A stretch of 64,000 bases of DNA from assembly GCF_047600445.1 (NCBI RefSeq), contig NZ_JASGKT010000002.1, forward strand, positions 1,612,001 through 1,676,000, in the 5' to 3' direction. Source of the DNA: Piscinibacter sp047600445 (lineage in GTDB: Bacteria; Pseudomonadota; Gammaproteobacteria; Burkholderiales; Burkholderiaceae_C). Made by a program: the position numbers and the translations under genes. Positions 47,996 to 58,069 of this stretch are shown here, in pieces. Within the stretch, counting starts at the first letter, position 1. The number at the start of each line of letters is the position of its first letter. Under the pieces are notes generated by a model. It searched no databases, had not been told where the DNA came from, and worked only from the letters and a program-made list of their open reading frames with translations.

Positions 47996-49404
47996 AGCTC
48001 GTTGCCCGTTCGCTGCGCGGCCAGTTGCTGATCGGCATCCTGGCGCCGCTGCTGATCGGCATCGTCGTCAACACCGTCAGCCTGTACCGCCAGACGCTGC
48101 GTGCCGCCGACACCGCCTACGACCGCACGCTGCTGGCCAGCGCCAAGTCGATCGGCGAGCACCTGGAGGTCGAGGGCGCCGGCGACGACGCGCGCGTGCG
48201 CGCCAGCGTGCCCTACTCCGCGCTGGAAGCCTTCGAGGCCGACAACCGCAGCCGCATGTACTACAAGGTCAGCGGCTTCCGCGGCGAGATGGTGTCGGGC
48301 TTCGAGGACCTGCCGACGTGGCGCGGCCGCCTGCCCGACAAGGGGCTGTACGCCGCGCTGGTCGACTTCTACGACGACGAATACCGCGGCCAGCCGGTGC
48401 GCGTGGCGGTGCTGCTGCAGCCGGTGGCCAGCCCGCAGGGGCGCGGCATGAGCACCATCCAGGTGGCCGAGACGCTGGAGCTGCGCCAGACGCTGGCGCG
48501 CCGCCTGCTCGTCGACACGCTGTGGCGCCAGGCGGCGCTGCTGGTGGTGCTGGTCGGCGCGGTGCTGTGGGCGGTGCAGCGCGCGACGCGGCCGGTGCGC
48601 TCGCTCAGCGCCGAGCTGCGCGAACGCGCCGAGAGCGATCTCTCGCCGATCGCCGGCGCCGACGCGCCGCGCGAGCTGCAGCCGCTGCTCGATGCCTTCA
48701 ACCAGGTGATGGCGCGCCTGGCGCACCTGCTCGAACACCAGAAGCGCTTCGTGCGCGACACCGCCCACCAGTTGCGCACGCCGCTGGCGGTGCTGAAGAC
48801 GCAGGTGCAGTCGGCGCTGCGCGGCGACCTCGAGCCGGCCCAGGCGCTGCGCGAGATCGAGCACACCGTCGAGCGCGCCACGCAACTCGCCAACCAGATG
48901 CTGGCGCTGGCCAAGGTCGAGCAGTTGCGCCAGCAGGGCGACGCGCCCGTGGCCGACTGGGCCGTCATCGCGCGCGCGGTGGCGCTCGACCTGGGCGCGT
49001 TGATCGCCGAGCGCGCGCTCGACTTCGAGATCGCCACCGCGCCCGCGCCGGTGCGCGCGCACGACTGGGCGCTGCGCGAGCTGACGCGCAACCTGCTGCA
49101 CAACGCCATCCGCCACTGCCCCGAGGGCGGTGCGCTGGCGATGCGGCTGGTGTGCGACGCCAGCACCGCGGCGCTGACCATCGCCGACAGCGGCCCCGGC
49201 GTCGAGCCCGAGCTGCGCAAGCGTCTGTTCCAGCCCTTCGCCGCCGGCGAGCGCGGCGGCTCGGGCCTGGGGCTGGCGATCTGCGGCGAGATCGTGCGCA
49301 CGCTGGGCGGAACGATCTCGCTCGACGACCGCGTCGCCGCCGGCCGCATCGCCGGGCTCGACGCCACGGTGCGCGTGCCGCTGGCCGACAATCACGGCAC
49401 ATGA
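47992..49404 (+). CDS. tctE: Sensor histidine kinase TctE
   Basis: Membrane kinase of 470 aa. An N-terminal helix (LLIGILAPLLIGIVVNTVSL) and a second near residue 180 (AALLVVLVGAVLWAVQ) bracket a periplasmic sensor region. A HAMP-like linker, HisKA with His259 (RDTAHQLRTPLAVLKTQVQS) and HATPase motifs (NLLHNAIRH, DSGPGV, GSGLGLAI) follow. The GTG start overlaps the tctD stop (GTGA), marking a coupled two-component pair. The last four bases overlap hslR in the same way. Gene names rest on the adjacent tctCBA operon. Confidence 0.92.
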   Translation: MKLVARSLRGQLLIGILAPLLIGIVVNTVSLYRQTLRAADTAYDRTLLASAKSIGEHLEVEGAGDDARVRASVPYSALEAFEADNRSRMYYKVSGFRGEMVSGFEDLPTWRGRLPDKGLYAALVDFYDDEYRGQPVRVAVLLQPVASPQGRGMSTIQVAETLELRQTLARRLLVDTLWRQAALLVVLVGAVLWAVQRATRPVRSLSAELRERAESDLSPIAGADAPRELQPLLDAFNQVMARLAHLLEHQKRFVRDTAHQLRTPLAVLKTQVQSALRGDLEPAQALREIEHTVERATQLANQMLALAKVEQLRQQGDAPVADWAVIARAVALDLGALIAERALDFEIATAPAPVRAHDWALRELTRNLLHNAIRHCPEGGALAMRLVCDASTAALTIADSGPGVEPELRKRLFQPFAAGERGGSGLGLAICGEIVRTLGGTISLDDRVAAGRIAGLDATVRVPLADNHGT

Positions 49405-49841
49405 ACGACGACGACAGGGACGGCCGCGTGCGGCTCGACAAATGGCTGTGGGCGGCGCGCTTCTACAAGACCCGCAGCCTGGCCGCCGAGGACATCGGCA
49501 AGGGCCGCATCGAGGTCAACGGCCAGCCGGCCAAGGCCTCTCGCGAGCTGCGTGAAGGCGACCTGATCACGATCCGCCACCCGCAGCAGCCGCGCACCGT
49601 GTCGGTCAAGGGCCTGAGCGCGGTGCGCGGCCCGGCGCCGGCGGCGCAGCGGCTCTACGAAGAAACCGCCGAGAGCCTGGCCCGGCGCGCCCAGATCGCC
49701 GAGCAGCGCCGCTTCGGCAGCGAGCCTGCGCAAACCATCGAGCAGGGGCGCCCCACCAAGCGCGACCGGCGCCGGCTGGCCGACTGGGAGCGCTGGAGCG
49801 CCTCGGCCGACGCCGTGCGCCGCGAGCGCGGCCAGCGCTGA
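49401..49841 (+). CDS. hslR: S4 RNA-binding domain heat-shock protein Hsp15
   Basis: Ribosome-associated quality-control protein of 146 aa that binds stalled 50S subunits. The S4 domain is at residues about 9-65 (VRLDKWLWAARFYKTRSLAA, KGRIEVNGQPAKASRELREG). A basic C-terminal tail follows (TKRDRRRLADWERW). Its ATG overlaps the tctE stop (ATGA), but its usual partners are hemH upstream and grpE-dnaK-dnaJ downstream. Here an acyl-CoA synthetase / two-component block of about 5.4 kb separates it from grpE. Confidence 0.94.
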   Translation: MNDDDRDGRVRLDKWLWAARFYKTRSLAAEDIGKGRIEVNGQPAKASRELREGDLITIRHPQQPRTVSVKGLSAVRGPAPAAQRLYEETAESLARRAQIAEQRRFGSEPAQTIEQGRPTKRDRRRLADWERWSASADAVRRERGQR

Positions 49842-49913
49842 GCGCTACGGCGCGCCGCGCGGCCTGTGGCCGCCTGCGGGAGCGACGTGCTGCGCATCTT
49901 CCAGCAGTGACCG

Positions 49914-51740
49914 CTACGGCGGCGGCATGAAGTCCAGCGCCACCGCATAGGCGCGCAAGCGCCCCTGCACTGCATCCCGGGCCGGGCCCAGCCCCAGTCG
50001 CACTCGCAGCACCATGCCTCGACCCGGATCGTCGGCCACTTCCAGCCCTTCGACGGCCAGGCCATCCAGCACTTCCCGGAAATGCGCCAGCGCCGCCATG
50101 CGCCGCAGCGTGGGCTTGAAGGGCTTGCCCACGGCGGTGAGCGGCAGCGCGTCGAGAACGCGCACCCAGCGCGGCAGCGCGGGCCGCTCGGCGATGCGCT
50201 CGGCGGCAAAGCTGCGCAGTACCTCTGCATCCGCCTGCGCGCCGGGCTTCAGCGTCACGTAGGCCACGGGCACCTCGCCCGCGTAGGCGTCGGGCAGGCC
50301 GACCGCCGCCGCGTCCGCCACCGCCGGGTGGGCGCGCAGGCAGTCCTCGATGGCGGCGGGGTCGATGTTGTGGCCGCCGCGGATGATGAGGTCCTTGGCC
50401 CGGCCCGTGATGAACACGCGCCCGTCTTCGCACACGCGGCCCAGGTCGCCGGTGACGAGCCAGCCGTCGGGCGTGAAGAGGCCCGCGCCCTCCCCGGCTT
50501 GCAGATAACCCGGCGTGACCTGCGGCCCGCGCACCACGAGCATGCCCGCCTCGCCGGGCGCGCAGGCATCGGCCAGCGCCCCCAGCCGCCGCGCCCGCAC
50601 TTCGCAGAAGGGCACGGGCAGGCCCGCCGAGCCCGGCACGCGCTCGGCCCAGACGGGATCGACGCAGATCACGCCGCCGCATTCCGTCATGCCATACACC
50701 TCGCGCAGCGGTCGGCCCGTCAGCCGCTCGACGCCCGCCGACACGGCCTGCGGCGTGAGCGCCGCGCCGCAGACGCTGGCACGCACGGCGGACAGGTCGA
50801 GCCCATCGGCGCCATGCGCAAGCGCCGCCGCGAACGCGGTGGGCACGCCGCCCAGCAGCGTGGCCCGCCGCTCGGCGGCGATGCGCCAGAAGCCCGCCAC
50901 GATGCCTGGGTCGCGCATGCCCAGCGGCGACAGCACCAGCACCTGCGCGCCCGCGAGCCACATCGACAGCGTGCCGAAGATCGTGGCCGCCACGTGGAAC
51001 AGCGGCAGGCCGTTGAGCATCACGTCCGTGGGGGCCGCGCCAATGGCCGCCGCGCCGCCGTAGGCGGCGGCAAGCTGGTTGCGGTGCGTGTGCACGGCCA
51101 GCTTGGGCGCGCCCGTGGTGCCGCCGGTGTGGTAGCAGGCGGCGGGGTCGTCCGGCGTGGGCGGCGCGAAGCCCAGGCGCGGCGCGCTGGCGGCAAACGC
51201 GGTGGCGAAGTCGGCGTCCGCCCCGGGCGCGTCGCCGCCGCCCAGTCGCATCAGGGTCTGCACGCAGGGCGCCAGCGCACGGGCGGCCTGGGCCTTGGCC
51301 CAGATGTCGACACCCGGCATGGGGCCCAGCGCAACCAGCACCTTGGCGTTGGCGGCGCGCAGCAGCGCGGCGATGTCCTCGGCGGACAGCAGCGGGTTGA
51401 TGGGCAGGGCGATGCCCGCCGTCTCGGCTCCCCACAGCAGGTAGTGGGTTTCTGGCAGGGCGGGCAGCAGGTAGGCCGCCACGTCGCGCGGCCCCACGCC
51501 CAGGCCGCGCAGCAGGTTGGCGGCGCGGGCGACGTGCTCCACCAACTGGGTGTAGCGGGTTTCCAGCAGCGGCCCCTGGTGTGCCGCGTGCGGCAGAAAG
51601 GCCAGGGCCGTGCGCTCGCCGTGCGCTGCCGCCGCCATCTCCAGGGCTTCGAACACGCTGCACGCGGGCAGCCAGTCTTGCAGCGTGGTGCCCGCGAAGG
51701 CGGCGGGCAGCGCCTCGGATGCGGGCCAGCGGATCGTCAT
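49914..51740 (-). CDS. AMP-dependent acyl-CoA synthetase/ligase (ANL superfamily)
   Basis: Adenylate-forming enzyme of 608 aa activating a carboxylic acid to its CoA thioester. Motifs: P-loop A3 TGGTTGAPK (residues 205-213), A5 YGMTECGG, A7 WLVTGDLGR, A8 GRAKDLIIRGGHNIDP and the catalytic lysine region AVGKPFKP. It is longer than many acetyl/propionyl-type ligases by about 60 residues at the C terminus. The start overlaps the stop of the upstream hydrolase gene (ATGA), so the two form an operon. A fatty or aromatic acid released by the hydrolase is a speculative substrate. Confidence 0.92.
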   Translation of the reverse strand: MTIRWPASEALPAAFAGTTLQDWLPACSVFEALEMAAAAHGERTALAFLPHAAHQGPLLETRYTQLVEHVARAANLLRGLGVGPRDVAAYLLPALPETHYLLWGAETAGIALPINPLLSAEDIAALLRAANAKVLVALGPMPGVDIWAKAQAARALAPCVQTLMRLGGGDAPGADADFATAFAASAPRLGFAPPTPDDPAACYHTGGTTGAPKLAVHTHRNQLAAAYGGAAAIGAAPTDVMLNGLPLFHVAATIFGTLSMWLAGAQVLVLSPLGMRDPGIVAGFWRIAAERRATLLGGVPTAFAAALAHGADGLDLSAVRASVCGAALTPQAVSAGVERLTGRPLREVYGMTECGGVICVDPVWAERVPGSAGLPVPFCEVRARRLGALADACAPGEAGMLVVRGPQVTPGYLQAGEGAGLFTPDGWLVTGDLGRVCEDGRVFITGRAKDLIIRGGHNIDPAAIEDCLRAHPAVADAAAVGLPDAYAGEVPVAYVTLKPGAQADAEVLRSFAAERIAERPALPRWVRVLDALPLTAVGKPFKPTLRRMAALAHFREVLDGLAVEGLEVADDPGRGMVLRVRLGLGPARDAVQGRLRAYAVALDFMPPP

Positions 51741-53037
51741 TGCGCACCCCGCTGCCCGCGCACGGCCTGGGCGATGGCGGCAAAAGCCTGCCGGTCGAGC
51801 ACGTGCGTGAACGCGGTGTTTGGCACCGGGTGCGACGAGAGCTTGACCACCACCAGCTCCGCCGCCGGGTTGACGTGCAGGTGCTGGCCATTCAGGCCCT
51901 TGGCCTCGAAGCTGCCGTCGCGGTCATGCGGAATCCACCAGAAGTTGTGGTACGAGTAGCCCGCGCGCATCGGCTGGCCGGCGGCCTTGAACTTCTCGGG
52001 GTCGGCGCCCTTGCGTAGCTCGGCCACCACGGCGGGGCCAGCACCTCGCGGCCGTTGAAGCGGCCTTGCAGCCGCAGCATCTCGCCCAGGCGCGCCAGGT
52101 CGCGCGCGGTGGCGCCCACGCCCACGCTGGCGAGCTGCGCGCCGTTGGCGTCGGTCCAGACGTAGCCGTCCTCGCCCGCGCCCAGGGGTGCCCAAAGGCG
52201 TTCGGACAGCAGTTGATCGAGTCGCTGCCCGGTCACGCGTTGCAGCAGCCAGCCGATCACCTCGGTGTCCACCGTCTTGTACACAAAGCCCGCGCCGTGC
52301 TCGCCCGCCTTCTTCACCGTGGGCAGGTAGGCCAGCACGCTGCGCGGGCCGGGGTAGGCGGCGGGCGCGGGCACCAGGCCGCCCGCGATGAGGTACTGGA
52401 AGATGCCGGAGCCGGGCTTGGCGAAGTCCTCGTCGTATTGCACGCCTGCGGTCATGTCCAGCGTCTGCTGCACGGTGGCGTCGCCCCAGGCGGAGTCCTT
52501 CAGCTCGGGCAGGTAACGCGCGACGGGCGCTGCCGGGTCGATGCGGCCCTCATGGATGAGCTGCATGGCGATCAGGCCGGTGAGCGACTTGCTCAGCGAC
52601 CACAGCGCATGCGGCTGCCAGGGCTGCATGCCAACGTCGTAGCGCTCGTAGACCACCTGGCCGCGATGCAGCACCAGCAGCGCGTCGGTGTAGGTATTGC
52701 GCTGCCAGTCGGCCAGCGCCAGCGCGCGGCCCTGGCCGTCGTCGAAGCGCGCGTCGCCCAGGCCGTGTGCGGCCTGCGGCAGGGCCGATGCAGGGCCTGC
52801 GCCGCGCCAGACGGCGGCGGTGGGCCCGAGTTCACGCATGTGGTGGAAGGCCCAGCGGGCGTTGGGGTACTGCAGCACGGTGGCCAGCCGCACCGTCTTG
52901 TCGGGCGGGGGCGGAAAGCCCTGCATCGTCTTCAGCGCGACCGGGTCGGTGGCCTGCGGCGGGGGCAGTTGCGGTTGCGCATGGGCCGTGGCGGCGAGCA
53001 GCACGGCGGCGGCCCAGGAAGCGGGGCGGAGTGTCAT
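51737..53037 (-). pseudogene. Secreted serine hydrolase (beta-lactamase class C fold), frameshifted
   Basis: Gene of about 430 codons for an exported hydrolase of the class C beta-lactamase/NylB-like fold, broken by one frameshift. Signal peptide at residues 1-20 (AHA/Q). The SxxK motif is Ser147-Lys150 (LWSLSKSLTG), and the Tyr motif is Tyr253 (FVYKTVDTEVIGWLLQ). After VLAP near 52031-52040, in a G4 run, the frame shifts; the true C terminus (VVAELRKGADPEKF to AQAVRGQRGAQ) lies in the next frame and ends at 51737. One inserted base would repair it. It could be a real loss, or a homopolymer sequencing error. GAGGAA precedes the start. Confidence 0.8.
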
Positions 53038-53124
53038 GGCGGCTTGTTCCTCGAAAAACGGGAAGGGGTTGCGGGTCCGGCATGGCCGGGACAACCGCAT
53101 TGGGCGTGGCGCCTGTGTGCGCGG

Positions 53125-53181
53125 TTTGTCCGAGCCGGGCGGTTTTGTCGCCTCGCTTGTCCGCCGGGCAGTCCAGACAAA
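53125..53181. promoter_or_regulatory. TTTGTC repeats in a divergent promoter region
   Basis: The 183-nt gap between the hydrolase and response regulator genes holds TTTGTC at 53125 and 53144, CTTGTC at 53156 and the inverted GACAAA at 53176-53181. Repeated hexamers with both direct and inverted spacing are common operators for OmpR-type regulators, one of which starts at 53221. No clear -10/-35 pair is seen. Confidence 0.45.
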
Positions 53182-53220
53182 CTGGAATACAAAACGCCGC
53201 GTCGGCTCGGGTACAACCAC

Positions 53221-53955
53221 GTGGTGCAGCCGCCCGACCACATCCTCATCGTCGATGACGACCCCGACATCCGCGAGATGCTGGTCGACTACCTGACGCG
53301 CCAGGGCCTGAAGGCCAGCGGCGCGGCGGACGGCCGCGCGATGCGCCGCGTGCTGGCGCGCGAGCGGGTCGACCTGCTGGTGCTCGACCTGATGCTGCCC
53401 GGCGAAGACGGCATCGGCCTGTGCCGCGAGCTGCGCGCGCCCGGCCAGCCGCCGCTGCCCATCGTGATGCTCAGCGCCCGCAGCGACGAGGCCGACCGCA
53501 TCCTGGGCCTGGAGCTGGGCGCCGACGACTACCTGCCCAAGCCCTTCGCCGCCCGCGAGCTGCTGGCGCGCGTGCGCTCGGTGCTGCGGCGCACGCGCAT
53601 GCTGCCGCCGCCGATCGCGGCGGAGATGCCGCGGCCGCACCTGCGCTTCGGCGCCTGGACGCTGGACACCGTGGCGCGCCACCTGCTGGACGAGGCCGGC
53701 ACGGTGGTGGCGCTGTCGGGCGCCGAATACCGGCTGCTGCGCGTGCTGCTGCAGCATCCGCAGCGCATCCTCAGCCGCGAGCAGTTGCTGCAACTGACCC
53801 AGGGGCGCGACGCCGACGTGTTCGACCGCTCCATCGACCTGCTGGTCAGCCGCGTGCGCCAGCGCCTGCGCGACGAGGTGCGCGAGCCGCGCTACATCAA
53901 GACGGTGCGCAACGAGGGCTACGTGTTCTGCATGCCGGTGCAGCCCGCGCCATGA
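53221..53955 (+). CDS. OmpR-family response regulator
   Basis: Regulator of about 244 aa. Receiver with an acidic pocket at DDD (residues 12-14), phospho-acceptor Asp56 (LLVLDLMLPGEDG) and Lys in LPKPFAARE; a winged-helix output domain covers about residues 140-235 (LSGAEYRLLRVLLQHPQRIL, FDRSIDLLVSRVRQRLRDEV). The start is one of two adjacent in-frame GTG codons (53221 or 53224); no ATG precedes the receiver. It overlaps the kinase gene by 4 nt. It is divergent from the hydrolase/acyl-CoA synthetase operon, which it probably regulates. Confidence 0.9.
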   Translation: MVQPPDHILIVDDDPDIREMLVDYLTRQGLKASGAADGRAMRRVLARERVDLLVLDLMLPGEDGIGLCRELRAPGQPPLPIVMLSARSDEADRILGLELGADDYLPKPFAARELLARVRSVLRRTRMLPPPIAAEMPRPHLRFGAWTLDTVARHLLDEAGTVVALSGAEYRLLRVLLQHPQRILSREQLLQLTQGRDADVFDRSIDLLVSRVRQRLRDEVREPRYIKTVRNEGYVFCMPVQPAP

Positions 53956-55253
53956 GGCTTCCGCGCACGCTGTTCGGCCGGCTGGTGCTGATCCTGTTCG
54001 CCTGCCTGGCGCTGGCCCAGGCGCTGACCTTCGGCGTCGTGCTGGCCGAGCGCGGGATGGCGATGCGCGGGACGATGGTCTCGTACCTGGCGGCGGACGT
54101 GGCCAGCTCCGCCGCGATGCTCGACCGCCTGAGCGCCGGCGAGCGCCGCGCCTGGCTGCCCCGGCTGGAACGCCCCCACTACCGGCTGGTGCTGGGCGCG
54201 GCTGGCGAACCTGCCGAACACATTCGAGGCGACGCGGCCACGCCGCTGGCCCGCTCGGTGTCCGCCGCGCTCGCGCAGGCGCTGGGCCAGCCGGTGACGC
54301 TGATCGAAGCGCCCGGGCCCGGCGTGGACATGCGCCTGGGCCTGCGGCTGAGCGACGGCACAGCGCTGGCCGTCGACGTGGCGCAGCCGCGCCTGCGGCT
54401 CTCGCCCTGGCTGCTGGCCGCGCTGGCCGCGCAGCTCGCGCTGCTGGCCGGCGGCTGCTGGCTGGCGGTGCGGCAGGCGACGCGCCCGCTGGCGCAACTG
54501 GCCGAGGCCGCCCGCGCGCTGGAGCCCGGCCGCCCCGTCCCCGCCCTGCCCCACGCCGGCCCGCGCGAGGTGGCCGACGCGGCCGACGCCTTCGACCGCA
54601 TGCGCCTGCGCATCGCCGAGCACCTGGAAGAACGCAGCCAGATGCTGGGCGCCATCGCCCACGACCTGCAGACGCCCATCACCCGCATGCGCCTGCGCGC
54701 CGAGCTGCTGGACGACGCCGCGCTGCGCGACAAGCTGCACGCCGACCTGGGCCAGATGCAGCACCTGGTGGAACAGGGCCTGGCCTACGCACGCAGCGCC
54801 CACGCCGTGCAGGAGCCCGAAGCACCCACCGAGCTGACCGCCCTGCTGCACAGCGCCGCGGCCGACTACCAGGACGCCGGCCAGCCGGTGCGGTGGCTGG
54901 GTGGCCCGGAGGCCGTCATCGTGCACACCCGGCCTCGGGCGCTGCGCCGCATCGTCGGCAACCTGATCGACAACGCGCTGAAGTTCGGCGGCGCGGCGGA
55001 GCTGGGGCTGGCCGTGCGCGAAGGGCGTGCCGTCATCCTGGTGCGGGACCGGGGGCCGGGCATCCCCGCCGACCAGCTCGACAAGGTGCTGCAACCCTTC
55101 TACCGCATCGACGCCTCGCGCAACCCGGCCACCGGCGGCACCGGGCTGGGCCTGGCGATCGTGCAGCGGCTGGCGCCGCACTGCCACGCCAGGCTGCGGC
55201 TGCTGCCGCGCGAAGGCGGCGGGCTGGTGGCCGAGCTGGCGTTCGACGCCTGA
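53952..55253 (+). CDS. Sensor histidine kinase
   Basis: Membrane kinase of 433 aa. First helix at residues about 8-28 (LVLILFACLALAQALTFGVV), a periplasmic part of about 120 residues, second helix near 157-175 (LLAALAAQLALLAGGCWLAV), a HAMP-like linker, HisKA with His237 (MLGAIAHDLQTPITRMRLRA) and HATPase (NLIDNALKFGG, DRGPGIP, GTGLGLAIV). Dual ATGA coupling with the response regulator marks a cognate pair. The signal sensed is unknown; the exported hydrolase next door suggests an extracytoplasmic compound. Confidence 0.91.
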   Translation: MRLPRTLFGRLVLILFACLALAQALTFGVVLAERGMAMRGTMVSYLAADVASSAAMLDRLSAGERRAWLPRLERPHYRLVLGAAGEPAEHIRGDAATPLARSVSAALAQALGQPVTLIEAPGPGVDMRLGLRLSDGTALAVDVAQPRLRLSPWLLAALAAQLALLAGGCWLAVRQATRPLAQLAEAARALEPGRPVPALPHAGPREVADAADAFDRMRLRIAEHLEERSQMLGAIAHDLQTPITRMRLRAELLDDAALRDKLHADLGQMQHLVEQGLAYARSAHAVQEPEAPTELTALLHSAAADYQDAGQPVRWLGGPEAVIVHTRPRALRRIVGNLIDNALKFGGAAELGLAVREGRAVILVRDRGPGIPADQLDKVLQPFYRIDASRNPATGGTGLGLAIVQRLAPHCHARLRLLPREGGGLVAELAFDA

Positions 55254-55302
55254 AGCCCACTTGGCCGAGTGCCGCCAGGCCGAAAAATCGCCGAATACCC
55301 CT

Positions 55303-55330
55303 CTTGAAAGCGCGGTCGCCGCCCCCAGGT
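55303..55330 (+). promoter_or_regulatory. Sigma-32 heat-shock promoter for grpE-dnaK-dnaJ
   Basis: CTTGAAA (55303-55309) is a perfect sigma-32 -35 element. After 13 nt, CCCCAGGT (55323-55330) closely matches the CCCCATnT -10 element. It lies about 60 nt before the grpE ATG. No CIRCE inverted repeat was found, so control by RpoH rather than HrcA is likely here. Confidence 0.8.
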
Positions 55331-55388
55331 GGCCGGCTGAGCTTTCGTTTCGACCGCCTTTCCGCCCTTTCGACCGCATCCGCCCGTC

Positions 55389-55931
55389 ATGTCCGACCAA
55401 GACCAAGCCGCCCCCCTGCCCGACACGCCGGCCGCGCCCGGCGCCGCCGCGCCCCAGACTGATGTCCCCCAGGCCGACCTGGCCGCCCAGTTCGCCGAGC
55501 TGCAGGCCCGGCACGCCGAGGTCTCCGACGCCTACCTGCGCGCCAAGGCCGAGACCGAGAACATCCGCCGCCGCGCCGAAGAGGAGATGAGCAAGACGCG
55601 CAAGTTCGCCATCGAAGGCTTCGCCGAGAGCCTGGTGCCGGTGAAGGACAGCCTGGAGGCGGCGATCGCGATCCAGAACGCCACGCCCGAGCAGTTGCTC
55701 GAGGGCGTGCACGCCACGCTGCGCCAGCTCACCCAGGCGCTGGAGCGCAACAAGGTGGTCGAGGTCAACCCCGCCGCCGGCGCCCGGTTCGATCCCAGCC
55801 AGCACCAGGCGATCTCGGTGGTGCCGGCCGAGCAGGAGGCCAACACCGTCGTCGCGGTGCTGCAAAAGGGCTACCTGATCGCCGAGCGCGTGCTGCGCCC
55901 GGCGCTGGTCACCGTGGCCGCGCCGAAGTAA
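55389..55931 (+). CDS. grpE: Nucleotide exchange factor GrpE
   Basis: Releases ADP from DnaK. The product is 180 aa: an acidic/Ala-Pro-rich N terminus (residues 1-35), a long dimerisation helix (AAQFAELQARHAEVSDAYLR, AKAETENIRRRAEEEMSKTR), then the beta domain ending YLIAERVLRPALVTVA, the classic GrpE signature. It is the first gene after the sigma-32 promoter. The 89-nt gap to dnaK has no obvious strong terminator. Confidence 0.96.
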   Translation: MSDQDQAAPLPDTPAAPGAAAPQTDVPQADLAAQFAELQARHAEVSDAYLRAKAETENIRRRAEEEMSKTRKFAIEGFAESLVPVKDSLEAAIAIQNATPEQLLEGVHATLRQLTQALERNKVVEVNPAAGARFDPSQHQAISVVPAEQEANTVVAVLQKGYLIAERVLRPALVTVAAPK

Positions 55932-56020
55932 CGCGCTCCACAAGCCGCGGCCCTTGAATTAGCCCGACTTATCCACAACTCGAAGACAACCCGGTTTCCA
56001 GATTTCAGGAGCACACGAAC

Positions 56021-57958
<1,938 letters not shown>

Positions 57959-57961
57959 CCC

Positions 57962-57995
57962 GGCGGACGGGCCGGACGCGGCCTGCCGCCTTTTT
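57962..57995 (+). terminator. Terminator-like hairpin between dnaK and dnaJ
   Basis: A G+C-rich stem (57962-57966 with 57986-57990, plus an inner ggcc pairing at 57970-57973 with 57980-57983) is followed by five T residues (57991-57995). It starts just 4 nt after the dnaK stop. It could reduce readthrough so that dnaJ is made at lower levels than dnaK. Confidence 0.6.
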
Positions 57996-58069
57996 CGCCG
58001 CGTTCGACCTGCCGGGCCGCGCCCGCAGGCCGACGCGGCGGTTTCGCTTCTGATTCACTGAGGCCATTC

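Noticed and set aside
51737..53037. Beta-lactam resistance gene
   Set aside because: It shares the class C fold, but the motifs (SLSK, YKT) resemble NylB-like esterases/amidases rather than true AmpC, and the frame is broken.
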